A DNA stretch of 17,818 nucleotides from Trichomonas tenax (GCA_023091735.1 JALKBU010001043.1:1-17818); one strand, 5' to 3'. Shown: positions 7,137 through 16,686, numbered from the stretch's first letter. A program made the numbers and translations. Notes: generated by a model not told the origin, from the sequence alone.

Positions 7137-9653
7137 ATGGATCATGGAATTTTGTCTGCGATACAGAAGTTGACGAGTCAAAATCCCACCGATATCAACG
7201 AAGCCAATTCTTTCTTTTTGGAAAGAATTGAGACCGATCCTGTTGAATTTTTATTCGAATCAAATGTTATCTTTAAATCTTCTTATGGAAACAATTCTCA
7301 AAACATGACAAATACGGGAGTAAACGTAGCAAATCACATATTTGTTCAGATGGGACCAACAATAGACTCAATAATTCGAAATTTAGAAAATTCTAAAAAA
7401 ACATGGAGAACACATACAGAAGAATCGAAGCAAGGCTTAATTTTCGACTTTTATAGTTATTTGCAATATGAAGATGAATACATTGTTTCAAATATTCCCT
7501 CTATTCTTACAAATTTCATATTATTCCTCATAAAAGTAGAAGAAATCGAAGTTTTTATATTTAAATTCAATTCAAGTTGGATATTGAAAATATCAAATTA
7601 TAATAAGCTTCTAAAACCATCAAAATCACTCTTATTATTCTTTTCAGAAGCGCTACAGCAAGGTATCATAAACAAAAAGGATCCAATGTACAAACTTTCA
7701 TTATTGAAATTATTCGACTTTTTTAATAGCGCTATAACAGGAAGTCCCGATTCCGATGTAAAACTATGTGCTCTCAAATGTGTACAAGACAGTCTCAGTA
7801 TATTTCAGGAAATAATTAGCGAAGATTCATTAAAATCTCTTTTCGAAAATATCAATAACTTTATCGAGTCTGCAACAGTATATATCGATGATGATATCTA
7901 CAAGTTTTTTGGGGAGTTTATTAAAACAAATTACCAATTCGTTGGACGGCTTTATAGAAATGTCAAAAAACATATTATTCAAGGAACAAATGCATATTCA
8001 TACAGTAATTCATCAACACTACGATATGATACAACAAAGAAAATGAACGCTGCCTTTCTTTTCTGGTCAAAAGTTGCAGATCTTGAACTCAAAATACGCA
8101 ATGATAATTATAGTGGTAAGAAGATTATTAAATTACAGAATTTCATTCTTGGCAGTCAAGAAGAAATGATGAATCTTATATTTGATTTACTTAAAAAGAA
8201 TGATCCACCAGCAAGCGTTGTATATGCTATTGAATCAGATATGCCAGAGTCTTATGCATTAGATTTGATGATGAAAATGTTTAATTTAGAACCAAATCTT
8301 ATTTATCAATACATATATACAAAGATATCAATGTATTCAATGTCAACAGATGCAAAGTACAAATACGCTTGTTCACTATTATTATCAGCATTTGTCCACA
8401 AAACAGATAACGAAGAAATACAAAAATTCTTTATTGATAATTTCCTACCATTATGCAATAATGCTCATATTCTTAATTTAACAATGAGATATACAACTTT
8501 ATTAGCAATATCAACAATAGTTGGAACATACCCTAATATATTTGCTGAACATCTTGATATGGTTCAAACTTTTCTTGATATTTGTGATAAAGAAATGAAA
8601 TCACCAAATGCAAAAATTGCGAGTCTTGCATTATATATTTTATCAATAGTTTTATTTGCTTCACCTCCTGAACAGATTACAGCAACAAATGATTTACGTG
8701 ATTTGACAGCTTCAATATTAGAGATAGAAAGAAATGATGGTGATGTTTGCAGATATGTTATTGATTGTTTAGTTGCGATTTTCAGGATTTCACCCAATGA
8801 CGAAAAATTATTAATTTGGTCTGAGCTTCTCAAAATAGAAGAGCATACAATATATAAGTGTAATGCATTGATAATATTAGGTTCTTTCCAGCCACCTTTA
8901 GATATTCTTGAGCAAAGTGTTGCATTTCTTATTAAAGAAGCTGAAGAATCAATATGCGAAGAAGCATTTTTAGCACTTACTCAGTTTTTCCCAATGCTAA
9001 CTAATGAATTATCTCAGAGATTTATTCCACAAACATTAACTGTTATAGAACAGGCAATAGAATCAGGTGATAAGAATACAATTGAAGCACCAGAATTACT
9101 TCTTGGATTCATTGCTGTGAACTACAATAATTTCTTTTCTTCTCACGCCAAAGTTATCATTGATAGTTTAGTCTCAAATATAACAAATGAAAGTCTCTTA
9201 ATTGATTCTTATATATCTACAATTGCTGTATTAAGTGATATTTGTCAAACATCTTATTCAGATTTTAAGCCTCACGAGAAATTAGTATCAGATTTGATCC
9301 TTAAGTTAATAGAGAAAAATCCAGTCGAACCACTTCTCGATGCTGTATTTACATTATTGCAAACAATATTACAGCAAAATTATGAAGTCGGAAAGCAAGT
9401 TTATGCTCGTGGTGAGTATCCTATATATAGAAGAGTTTTCAAGATCATCAATACTATGTTCCTTAATAAGATTTATGTTGATCAAATCGCTCAATCAATA
9501 ATTAATATTCTTTTAATTTTCTTCGATCATTATTACAATGAAATTAGCTTCTTAATGATGAATGAAAGCGTTTCATGGCTTGCCAAGCGTGCATTCGATA
9601 GCAACGATCCTACACTATCCAAATTAGCAGAAGAACTTATGAAAAAGATGTAA
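7113..9653 (+). CDS. Karyopherin/importin-beta-like HEAT-repeat protein
   Basis: The 846-residue protein is made almost wholly of amphipathic helix pairs, as in HEAT/ARM solenoids, with no signal peptide. The start resembles an importin-beta N-terminal domain: a short helix, then DPVEFLFESNVIF, a helix with GVNVANHIF, and KKTWRTHTEESKQGLIFDFY (about 95-115), like the stretch around the conserved Trp of that domain. Near residue 312, AAFLFWSKVADLELKI resembles the conserved FW..V.D.E segment of importin beta-1. Family role: carrying cargo through nuclear pores under Ran control. Length is close to the usual 850-900. Two in-frame ATGs are possible, 7113 and 7137; the second gives MDHGILSAIQ and looks more family-like. 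It lies head-to-head with the CEP135-like gene and 391 bases before SMC3. Another HEAT protein of the karyopherin superfamily is possible; the sequence is divergent. Confidence 0.6.
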   Translation: MKSVFIKIMDHGILSAIQKLTSQNPTDINEANSFFLERIETDPVEFLFESNVIFKSSYGNNSQNMTNTGVNVANHIFVQMGPTIDSIIRNLENSKKTWRTHTEESKQGLIFDFYSYLQYEDEYIVSNIPSILTNFILFLIKVEEIEVFIFKFNSSWILKISNYNKLLKPSKSLLLFFSEALQQGIINKKDPMYKLSLLKLFDFFNSAITGSPDSDVKLCALKCVQDSLSIFQEIISEDSLKSLFENINNFIESATVYIDDDIYKFFGEFIKTNYQFVGRLYRNVKKHIIQGTNAYSYSNSSTLRYDTTKKMNAAFLFWSKVADLELKIRNDNYSGKKIIKLQNFILGSQEEMMNLIFDLLKKNDPPASVVYAIESDMPESYALDLMMKMFNLEPNLIYQYIYTKISMYSMSTDAKYKYACSLLLSAFVHKTDNEEIQKFFIDNFLPLCNNAHILNLTMRYTTLLAISTIVGTYPNIFAEHLDMVQTFLDICDKEMKSPNAKIASLALYILSIVLFASPPEQITATNDLRDLTASILEIERNDGDVCRYVIDCLVAIFRISPNDEKLLIWSELLKIEEHTIYKCNALIILGSFQPPLDILEQSVAFLIKEAEESICEEAFLALTQFFPMLTNELSQRFIPQTLTVIEQAIESGDKNTIEAPELLLGFIAVNYNNFFSSHAKVIIDSLVSNITNESLLIDSYISTIAVLSDICQTSYSDFKPHEKLVSDLILKLIEKNPVEPLLDAVFTLLQTILQQNYEVGKQVYARGEYPIYRRVFKIINTMFLNKIYVDQIAQSIINILLIFFDHYYNEISFLMMNESVSWLAKRAFDSNDPTLSKLAEELMKKM

Positions 9654-9654
9654 A
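9651..9654 (+). promoter_or_regulatory. Likely trichomonad polyadenylation signal (UAAA overlapping the stop)
   Basis: The karyopherin-like gene ends in TAA followed by A, and TAAATAAAAA continues. In trichomonads UAAA, often including the stop codon, acts as the polyadenylation signal. The match is short, so it supports rather than proves the 3' end. Confidence 0.45.
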
Positions 9655-10017
9655 TAAAAATGTGTTTATTATTATGTTTCAAATTCTCATTATTTTATCA
9701 TATTAACATCGATTTTGTTGAAAACCACACTGAATTTAGATAACTCTTGATCAGCAGAATAGGATCTATTATAAGAATGTAAAAAACTATGAAAAATTAG
9801 AAGATAACATAATCTACATTACATTATAAATTTAACATCAATTTCATGTATAGATAGAAAAGTTATGATGCTTTGTGGTAATAATTTTTGGTTTAAATAT
9901 AGATTTAAATTCTTTATTAAAAATAAACTGATTTCAGACCATATTATCGCTGGGGTTAGGATTTATTCATGGCATGGATGCTATATTTTAAGTGTCGAAT
10001 AAATTTGTGATGCGAAA
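9654..10017. other. Intergenic spacer before SMC3
   Basis: This AT-rich stretch separates the karyopherin-like gene from SMC3. I see no open frame of interest, no RNA gene and no strong repeat until the palindrome at its right end. Confidence 0.55.
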
Positions 10018-10033
10018 ATTTTGGCGCCAAAAT
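10018..10033. promoter_or_regulatory. 16-bp perfect palindrome with E2F-type core before SMC3
   Basis: ATTTTGGCGCCAAAAT is perfectly self-complementary and contains the E2F consensus TTTTGGCGC on both strands. It ends 11 bases before the SMC3 ATG at 10045, so it sits at or next to the expected transcription start in a lineage with very short leaders. No trichomonad initiator is visible between it and the ATG. SMC genes are E2F targets in other eukaryotes; use here is inferred. Confidence 0.5.
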
Positions 10034-10044
10034 AAAAAAATTTG

Positions 10045-13000
10045 ATGTTTATAAAGAAAGTTATTATCAACGGATTTAAAGCCTATGCGGACACCGTTTC
10101 TTTTGGACCGTTCTCTCCAGGCAAGAATTGTATTCTTGGTCTAAATGGATCCGGAAAAACTACGTTCTTTCAGGCAATTGAATTCGTATTACTGGAAAGT
10201 TATGCGATGATACCAGTAAAAACTAGGACAAATCTGTTACATAATGGAACTACACAAAAGAATCGCGCGTTTGTTGAAATATATTTCGATAATTCCAAAA
10301 AATTGTTTCCAATTGAATCACAAGAATTCTCAATACGACGCGAAATCGGTATCCAAAAGGACGAATACTTCATAAATCGCAAGCATTCATCGCGAAATGA
10401 TGTTGTTGCCTTATTTAATTCTGCGAATATTTCATTACAAAACCAAACATTCATTATAAAACAAAATAAAGTTAAGAGTGTTACTGAAATGAGTGATGAG
10501 GATCGATTATGCTTACTTTATGATATCTCTGGCATTCAAGTTTACTCAGATAAAAGACAAGAGTCGGTAAAATTGATTGCTGAAGCAGATGAACGGCGCA
10601 AAAAGATTGGAGAGAGTATAGAATACATCGAATATAGAATAGAACAGCTCGATAAAGAAAAAGAAGAACTCGAACAATTTCATCGCTTAGATAATGAACG
10701 AAAAGCATTAGAATACATAGTTTACGATAGACAGATCAAAGAAGCAGAGACTCAGCTACAAAGTATAAATGATATAAGATCGAATCAAAGCACTGTTTTA
10801 GAAGAATTAAGAAATAATTATGACGAAGTTTCAAACAGCATCAATATGATAAATTCCAACATAGAACAGTCAAATACTACACAAATATCATTGCAAACAT
10901 CGATAAATAGTATGAGTGAGTCACGACAAAAGCTTTTATCTAAAATCGAAAATCTGAATTTAAAAGTTGAATCTTTAAATGCGAAACTTACAAAATCTAA
11001 TGAAGATCGGCAAAATATACCTGAAGAAATCAATGCTCTAAAAGAGAAAATCAATGATGCGGAAAGAAAGAAAAATGAAATGAAGGACGAACTTATGCAA
11101 AAGAAATCTGAAATCGGAGAACTCAACACAAAGATTTTTAAAGGAAATGGAGATATTGCCAAGAAAGTCAATCAATTAAAGTTTCAAGTGGAATCAAATG
11201 AAAAACATATGCATGATTTAGACAACAAGATTAATCACAACAAAAATGAAATAGTAAATATCGAAAAACAAATCGCAAAAGAAAAGAAAAAGCATCATCA
11301 AGCTATCGAAGATACAGAAACAGCAAAAAGATCATTTTATGATGCTCTTAATGCAAGAAAAACTTTATGGCACGAAGAAGCATCAATACAAAAGAAATTA
11401 CAAATTGCAACGAAATCTTTCAATGAGTACAAACAAAAGTATTCCCAAAGAATGGGAAGTCACACTTTAGATGGTGTTAACTTCGCTAAGAATTCAAAAA
11501 TCGAAGGTATTTATGGACCTTTGATCGATCTTATTTCTCTTAAAGATAGCAAAGAAAACGAAAGTAATTGGGGTGATATTGCTCCAGCAATTGATGCTGT
11601 TGGAGGGAAAAGACTTTTTTGCATGATTGCAGAAGATGATGAAAAAGCTAAACTCCTCAATGAAGTCCTATCAAAAGGAGAACATGGAAGTGTTCAAATC
11701 ATGGTTTTGAATAGACTAAAGCCATCACACAAAGAAATACCTACGACTGGACAAATGAGACCATTAATGAGTTTCATTTCCATCGATGAAAAGTTTCAGA
11801 AAGCAGCTGAATTGGTATTCGGTAATTACGGACTCTGTCCAACACTCGATGCGGCAATTGATGAATCAGAAACAAATAAAGTCAATACTGTCACTGTTGG
11901 AGGAGATATTAATATTCACAATGGTGTTATGAAAGGAGGATATAGAAATCCTTTGCATTCAGTTCCAATTTTGCATTTTAATTTAATGCAAATGGAGAAA
12001 GAACTCAAGAGTATTCAGAATGAGATGAAAGAATATCAGCAAAAAATTAGCGATGCAGAAAAAAATATTTCAGAAACATCAAATCAACAAACTAATTATG
12101 AAAACATTGCATCTGAAATCAAGGACAAAATCACATCACTGAGAATGAAATGCGAAGAACTCAAATTACAGAATAATCAATATAAAACAGAGTTAGACTC
12201 AAAGAAATCAAGGCACATAATTCTACAGTCAGATCTTGCGCAAGCACGCGGCGAACTTAATTCTGAATACTCTGAAACAAACGAAGAAGAAATTGCTCAA
12301 ATTTCTGAAAAATTAGCAATATTAACAGGTGAATCAACTGATTTACAGCTTAAAATAGGATCAATGGATACGCATATTGAATCACTGAAAGATAAAATCG
12401 AAAAACTTCAATCACAAATTGTCGATGTTTCTGATGTCACAAAGCAAACCGATAAATATTTGTTTGATATCGAAAGTATGAAATCTCAAGAAGAAGACAT
12501 TGTTGTTCGTATTGATGAATATATAGAACAAATAAATCGCGAAAAGGAGGAAAATAACAGCAGAAATAGAGATTTGTCTGGATTCTTGAAACAACAACAA
12601 GACTTAAAACGCAAAATCAGACATCAGCAAAGCGCTTTCAAAAACTTAAACACACAAGCAACAATTCAAACGAGAATCATTGTTGACTCAACTGAAAGAA
12701 AGAACTTTATTGTCCCGATTCCAGAAGATGATATCCAACAATACAATGATCATTCGAACACTCGTATTCATGAAATTTTAGCATCAGTAAATTCAGAGCT
12801 CAAATTATATCGCCATGTTAACAAGAAAGCTGATGAGCAAACAAATAGATTCCAAGTTCACAGAGATGATTTGAGGCGTCAGATTGCTGAATCTGATACA
12901 AATAGAGCTGCATTAATTGATCTTATTTCTGAATTAGACAACAAGAAGCAATCAGCATTTGAAGCCTTCTTTGTCAAGTTGTCACTTCATTTCAAGAACA

Positions 13001-13482
13001 TTTATCATTCTCTTGAGCCCACAAGGAATGCACAACTCGTTCTCCAGAGAGAATCAAGCAACTCAGATGAACCAACAGCACTCAAAGGCGTTGCAATTCG
13101 ATTTGATGACTTCTTTATTGAACAACTCAGCGGTGGCCAGAAAACAATTAGCTCTGTTGCTTTCCTTCTTGCGATACAGAAAACAACTCCAATGCCATTC
13201 TATCTTTTCGATGAGATTGATGCTGATTTAGATCCACAGCATCGAAAGAACATAGCGAGTGTCATCAACGAATTTTCGATGCCTGATGATAGAACTGATG
13301 CATCGCAATTCATTTACACAACATTCAAACAAGAACTCGTGGAAGTATCTGATAAATTCTTCGGTATCAGATCCCAAAATGATAAAAGCGTAGTCGACGA
13401 ACTAAGAACTGAAGAAGCTTTAGCATTCATAACTAACGAAGAAACTAACGAACCTATAATCGAAGCTGGAAACAACGAATAA
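10045..13482 (+). CDS. SMC3: Structural maintenance of chromosomes protein 3 (cohesin subunit)
   Basis: This SMC ATPase pairs with SMC1 in the cohesin ring that holds sister chromatids together. The 1145 residues show the whole layout: N-terminal head starting MFIKKVIINGFKAYAD with Walker A GLNGSGKT (32-39), coiled coil about 165-475, hinge about 480-635 ending in MKGGYRN, returning coil to about 975, then C-terminal head with signature LSGGQKT (1028-1034) and Walker B FYLFDEID (1052-1059). SMC3 rather than another SMC is shown by FVEIYFDNS, RREIGIQKDEYF, VYSDKRQESVKLI and the end segment YTTFKQELVEVSDKFFG. The ATG at 10045 gives the typical M-(F/Y)-I-K start; the TTG just before it is not needed. 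The acetylation-site pair, usually Lys-Lys, is Gln104-Lys105 here. All ATPase motifs are intact, so it is probably functional. The length is close to the usual 1200. Confidence 0.95.
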   Translation: MFIKKVIINGFKAYADTVSFGPFSPGKNCILGLNGSGKTTFFQAIEFVLLESYAMIPVKTRTNLLHNGTTQKNRAFVEIYFDNSKKLFPIESQEFSIRREIGIQKDEYFINRKHSSRNDVVALFNSANISLQNQTFIIKQNKVKSVTEMSDEDRLCLLYDISGIQVYSDKRQESVKLIAEADERRKKIGESIEYIEYRIEQLDKEKEELEQFHRLDNERKALEYIVYDRQIKEAETQLQSINDIRSNQSTVLEELRNNYDEVSNSINMINSNIEQSNTTQISLQTSINSMSESRQKLLSKIENLNLKVESLNAKLTKSNEDRQNIPEEINALKEKINDAERKKNEMKDELMQKKSEIGELNTKIFKGNGDIAKKVNQLKFQVESNEKHMHDLDNKINHNKNEIVNIEKQIAKEKKKHHQAIEDTETAKRSFYDALNARKTLWHEEASIQKKLQIATKSFNEYKQKYSQRMGSHTLDGVNFAKNSKIEGIYGPLIDLISLKDSKENESNWGDIAPAIDAVGGKRLFCMIAEDDEKAKLLNEVLSKGEHGSVQIMVLNRLKPSHKEIPTTGQMRPLMSFISIDEKFQKAAELVFGNYGLCPTLDAAIDESETNKVNTVTVGGDINIHNGVMKGGYRNPLHSVPILHFNLMQMEKELKSIQNEMKEYQQKISDAEKNISETSNQQTNYENIASEIKDKITSLRMKCEELKLQNNQYKTELDSKKSRHIILQSDLAQARGELNSEYSETNEEEIAQISEKLAILTGESTDLQLKIGSMDTHIESLKDKIEKLQSQIVDVSDVTKQTDKYLFDIESMKSQEEDIVVRIDEYIEQINREKEENNSRNRDLSGFLKQQQDLKRKIRHQQSAFKNLNTQATIQTRIIVDSTERKNFIVPIPEDDIQQYNDHSNTRIHEILASVNSELKLYRHVNKKADEQTNRFQVHRDDLRRQIAESDTNRAALIDLISELDNKKQSAFEAFFVKLSLHFKNIYHSLEPTRNAQLVLQRESSNSDEPTALKGVAIRFDDFFIEQLSGGQKTISSVAFLLAIQKTTPMPFYLFDEIDADLDPQHRKNIASVINEFSMPDDRTDASQFIYTTFKQELVEVSDKFFGIRSQNDKSVVDELRTEEALAFITNEETNEPIIEAGNNE

Positions 13483-13492
13483 TTTTGTTTTT

Positions 13493-13498
13493 AATAAA
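13493..13498 (+). promoter_or_regulatory. Probable SMC3 polyadenylation signal (AATAAA)
   Basis: AATAAA lies 11 bases after the SMC3 stop and includes the UAAA core used by trichomonads. Position is right, but the motif is short in AT-rich DNA. Confidence 0.4.
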
Positions 13499-13561
13499 TA
13501 TATTTGTATATTCTGTTTGCTAAACCATCTATTTATTTGCTTTTCGAAGAAACTTTGCAAC

Positions 13562-13611
13562 ATGCTAAAACAATGTTTTAGTATATTCTTTTTTTTTTTT
13601 TTTTTTTTTTT
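13562..13611 (+). terminator. Hairpin next to a T23 tract
   Basis: ATGCTAAAAC (13562-13571) pairs with GTTTTAGTAT (13575-13584) around the loop AAT, ten pairs including one G-T. Four bases later a run of 23 T follows (13589-13611), then G and seven more T. Read on the plus strand this has the form of a stem plus T-tract terminator, 80 bases after SMC3. In eukaryotes it may stop RNA polymerase III or be only a slipped homopolymer next to a chance stem. Confidence 0.3.
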
Positions 13612-13961
13612 GTTTTTTTGAATTATTGAAATTTTCGTTTTAGAAAACAATTGAAATACGCACTATGCAGTGCTATGATAACATCTTTAAATCAAATGTA
13701 TTTGTAAGCTCTGTAAAATGAATTTAGAAGAAATTTTGAATGAAATGTCAAATTATTTGTAATATGCAATCATGATGAAGTATTACTTGTAATTTTTAAT
13801 ACTATGGCAACAGAAAAAAATCTTAAAATCATTTTGAAGAACAATCAAAGGAAGTGAAAATATGATTTGTTTGTTAAAATATAAAAATACAAAAAGAATG
13901 TTATTTTATGGCATGAATTTTTAGAATAAAATCATTAAGAAATCTGTTCGTTCGAATATTG
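13612..13961. other. Intergenic stretch without recognised content
   Basis: AT-rich sequence with no open frame, RNA gene or clear repeat that I can support. Confidence 0.5.
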
Positions 13962-14250
13962 ATTTCTTTTCACTGGCCATCACTCATCAAATAATTTAAA
14001 CTATCAAAAAATAAGATAAATAACAAACTTATGGCTTCTTCACTTAACTTATTTCTTATCTTTTGTCAATTTGATCGAAGCTGATCAGACATGAACCAGA
14101 AAACTATAGAAAAGCATAATTTCAAGTTTTTGTCTGGATCTGACTCTGATTGATTTCATTATATACATCGCTATTAAGATTTCTAGGAATCACTCATAAT
14201 TCAGAGCCCAAAATAAAAGTTGATTATATTGATGGCCAGTGAAAAGGAAT
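13962..14250. mobile_element. Possible MITE-like element with 21-bp terminal inverted repeats
   Basis: CTTTTCACTGGCCATCA (13966-13982) is repeated in perfect inverted form at 14230-14246, and with one mismatch the match extends to 21 bases (13962-13982 and 14230-14250). The 247 bases between have no open frame. ATTG occurs just outside on the left (13958-13961) and one base away on the right (14252-14255), a weak candidate target duplication. CACTCAT occurs near both ends inside. The internal AAGATAA/TTATCTT pair could fold. Family unknown; a second copy elsewhere would be decisive. Confidence 0.4.
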
Positions 14251-14926
14251 AATTGGAGCCAAAAAATTTAAGTTTGCGGAAATGGTCACTTTTTGCCTAA
14301 AAATGAACCCAAAAAAAATCCTCGCCCTTCGCTGTGTTTTTTAGGGAGGGGCTACGCCCCTCCCAAACCCTCTCCAAAATAACATAAATTATTTAATATT
14401 AATAAAATATATAATTCGATATGGGATAGAGAGATGGGATGATTCGCAATTCATAATCAAGCTAAAAAGCGCGGATTGACTCGAAAACAAGAAGCAGTGA
14501 CCCCTAAGCCCTAGCAAGTGGAGCAATATTGAAATTTAGATCCGTTGAAGTTAGAGAGAGTTTCTCGATTCGCAATATAAGTAAAATTGTCAGTTTTTTA
14601 ATGACCATCCAATAATTTTCGCCTCATTTTTTAGGTTAAATACATCATCTATCCTATTCTAATGATATTTCTCTATCAATTTAACCACACAAATTTTCTG
14701 AACCAAAACATTCATGCAGTTTGTCATTATTTATCATGTTTAACAAGGTGATGTAGCAATCACAGCTTGACAGGGATGTGCGCAAACTTCTATCACGTTT
14801 TCGCTTATCATTGAGCATCCAAATCTGTTATCAAATTTCCTATCTCACTTTCATTTTTTCATTCCCACAGAGGTTGAAGCAGCCTAGCCAGCTACTTCAG
14901 CACCTGTGATGATTCATTAAGATACA
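14251..14926. other. Intergenic spacer with a GC-rich hairpin
   Basis: No gene is supported here. The only structure I see is the GC hairpin at 14344-14364. The rest is AT-rich, with short odd pieces but no continuous frame; the downstream end of the hAT-like remnant may reach into its right part. Confidence 0.5.
14344..14364. repeat. Perfect GC-rich hairpin, 9-bp stem and 3-nt loop
   Basis: GGGAGGGGC, loop TAC, GCCCCTCCC. It is a sharp GC island in AT-rich DNA and resembles the GC-cluster palindromes scattered through some AT-rich genomes. A related but imperfect stem, also with a 3-nt loop, lies at 17548-17574. Confidence 0.7.
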
Positions 14927-16686
14927 TTAGCATAAGATGCTGATATAATATTCTCTTTTCCCAGAAACTATTTTTGACTTTTGGAAAGCATGTGTCCTGT
15001 CAATGGCACCATCTGGTCTCTTTTGGTGCCTAAGCGTATCCCGAATGAATTTCAGTGCTTTGTTATAACAATTATCTAAATTTTGCTTGCGTCTTTCGTC
15101 CGTCAGGTTCTGAATTTCTGCTTGGTCCCCATCACCATCATCAATCGGTGGTTGAATTAGCAGGTTTGGATATTGAAATGACTCTTCCTTTGGCGTTGGA
15201 GTTGTTCTCGCTTGCTGTTGTTCCTCCAAATCAGCGACGAGATTGTCCACTGTGGCTAGAATTGGATCTTTCGCCTTTTTTGTAATAGAACATATTAAAC
15301 CAACATTTTTTGGGTTGTTTAAGCTTGAACTCTTTGTTGTTCATCCTCTGGCGAATATCACTCAAGCCAGCGGGAGTCATGATGTAAGCAAACGCCCATA
15401 AACATCCAGCATTGCTTCCAATTGTCTTAGCATTCATCCATTGCCAGAAAGTCAACGCAAATGGATTTCCTTGTTGATTTAACTCTTGAAAAGCAAGCTC
15501 AGCATTTGTAATCCATAGCCAAACCTTAGATAATGGCATTTTGAGATTCTCAAACATCTGGACAAGTGCGGCGCATATTTTGGTTGCATTGTAGAGATGT
15601 TCGAAGTTAGCAGGAAGTGGTGCAAGCACGCAAGCCTTTTCTTTGTTGGTTAGAATCCAATGCATAACAGAGAAGAGGGAAATCTATCTCGTTTCACAGA
15701 GTTTTGGACACATTGAACCAAAGTGTTTGACGTTTTCATGGCAGACATCAGCGATTTGCATAATAGAATCAATAGCAGGGCTGACAAATGCTGTTTTCCA
15801 AACATTTCTGAACGCAGCATTGAGTCGGTGGCACATACAGTCGATCACGATAATATTTTTCATCCAGACCTCCTTGGCCAAGACAGGCAACGAGTTCTTG
15901 CTGCCAAGAAGTGCAGCAAGCTGGGCTTTGCTTCCATCAACAATTAAAGATCCGATCTGAACTTGAGATTTATGGATATCTGCAAGACCGAGCGCAATTG
16001 CAGCAGCATAATCAGTCGTTTTCAGCCACTTCAACTCGATCGTAAATGCTGGGTATGATACATGTGGGAACTCTGGATTCTCCAAGACGAAGTCTAGCAA
16101 CTTCGTCCCCATTGTTAAGCCTTCGTCTAAGGCAACAGAATAATACGTCATCTCTTTAATTGATTAATTCTCCATCACGTGTTTGTGAAGCTGATCACTC
16201 ATCTGATGTAAAATATTTGTAAGTTTACCTCTTCCTATATCTTTAATATAAGATTTTGCGACATTCAATGGATTTTTTCTTTAATTTGATGGTATTTTAT
16301 GTTCCAAGAAACCACAAATAAATGTGTAAATTAAAAGATCGTACATTTCGTCGGATTCGCAGACTAGCATCGAGGTATTATATCTAGCAAGAAACACAAC
16401 AAGTCGTGCATAAATTCCTTGTACTGTTATTTCGAAGTCATTAATTAAGTTCTCTACTTTGCCAAAACAATTCTAATATCGTGATATAATTGTTTGTTCG
16501 GAGAACACTCGTGTAAAACACCTTTTGATATGTTTCGTTTAATGCTATCTTCTCGCCCAGAAAAATACAAGGACAGACAATTCCATTTTTTTGTTTCGAC
16601 CTCTTGGGTACATTGTAAGATGTTGTGCTTGCTAGTCTTATCATATGCGATAACCTTGTATGTTCAGGCCTAGCCACTTTTTTCAA
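14927..16686 (-). pseudogene. Decayed hAT-like transposase
   Basis: One protein can be followed across several broken frames. The N-terminal part (16686-16441) has HTRLSHMIRLA and CPCIF, perhaps a remnant of a DNA-binding region. After a frameshift near 16455 the main frame carries VENLINDFEITVQGIYARL, a stop at 16283-16281, SYIKDIGRGKLTNILHQ, a stop at 16166-16164, then YYSVALDEGLTMGTKLLDF (first catalytic Asp candidate), VDGSKAQLAALL (second Asp candidate) and IDCMCHRLNAAF. CETR is followed by a stop at 15686-15684, where hAT proteins usually have TRW, so TGG probably became TAG. SNAGCLWAFAYIM follows; then a one-base shift in a run of six T (15276-15281) leads into KDPILATVDNLVADLEEQQ and the end at 14927. 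Five lesions rule out a working enzyme. No terminal inverted repeats or 8-bp duplication were found. A Mutator-type origin is the alternative. Confidence 0.6.

Noticed and set aside
10042..10044. TTG start giving SMC3 an extra N-terminal Met
   Set aside because: The ATG directly after it gives the standard SMC3 N-terminus.
10818..11171. 117-codon open frame on the minus strand
   Set aside because: It lies wholly opposite SMC3 coiled-coil codons, and its low-complexity Ser/Phe content is the mirror of a Glu/Lys-rich coil.
15643..15960. 105-codon plus-strand open frame across the transposase remnant
   Set aside because: It is antisense to the recognisable hAT-like protein and has no family pattern.
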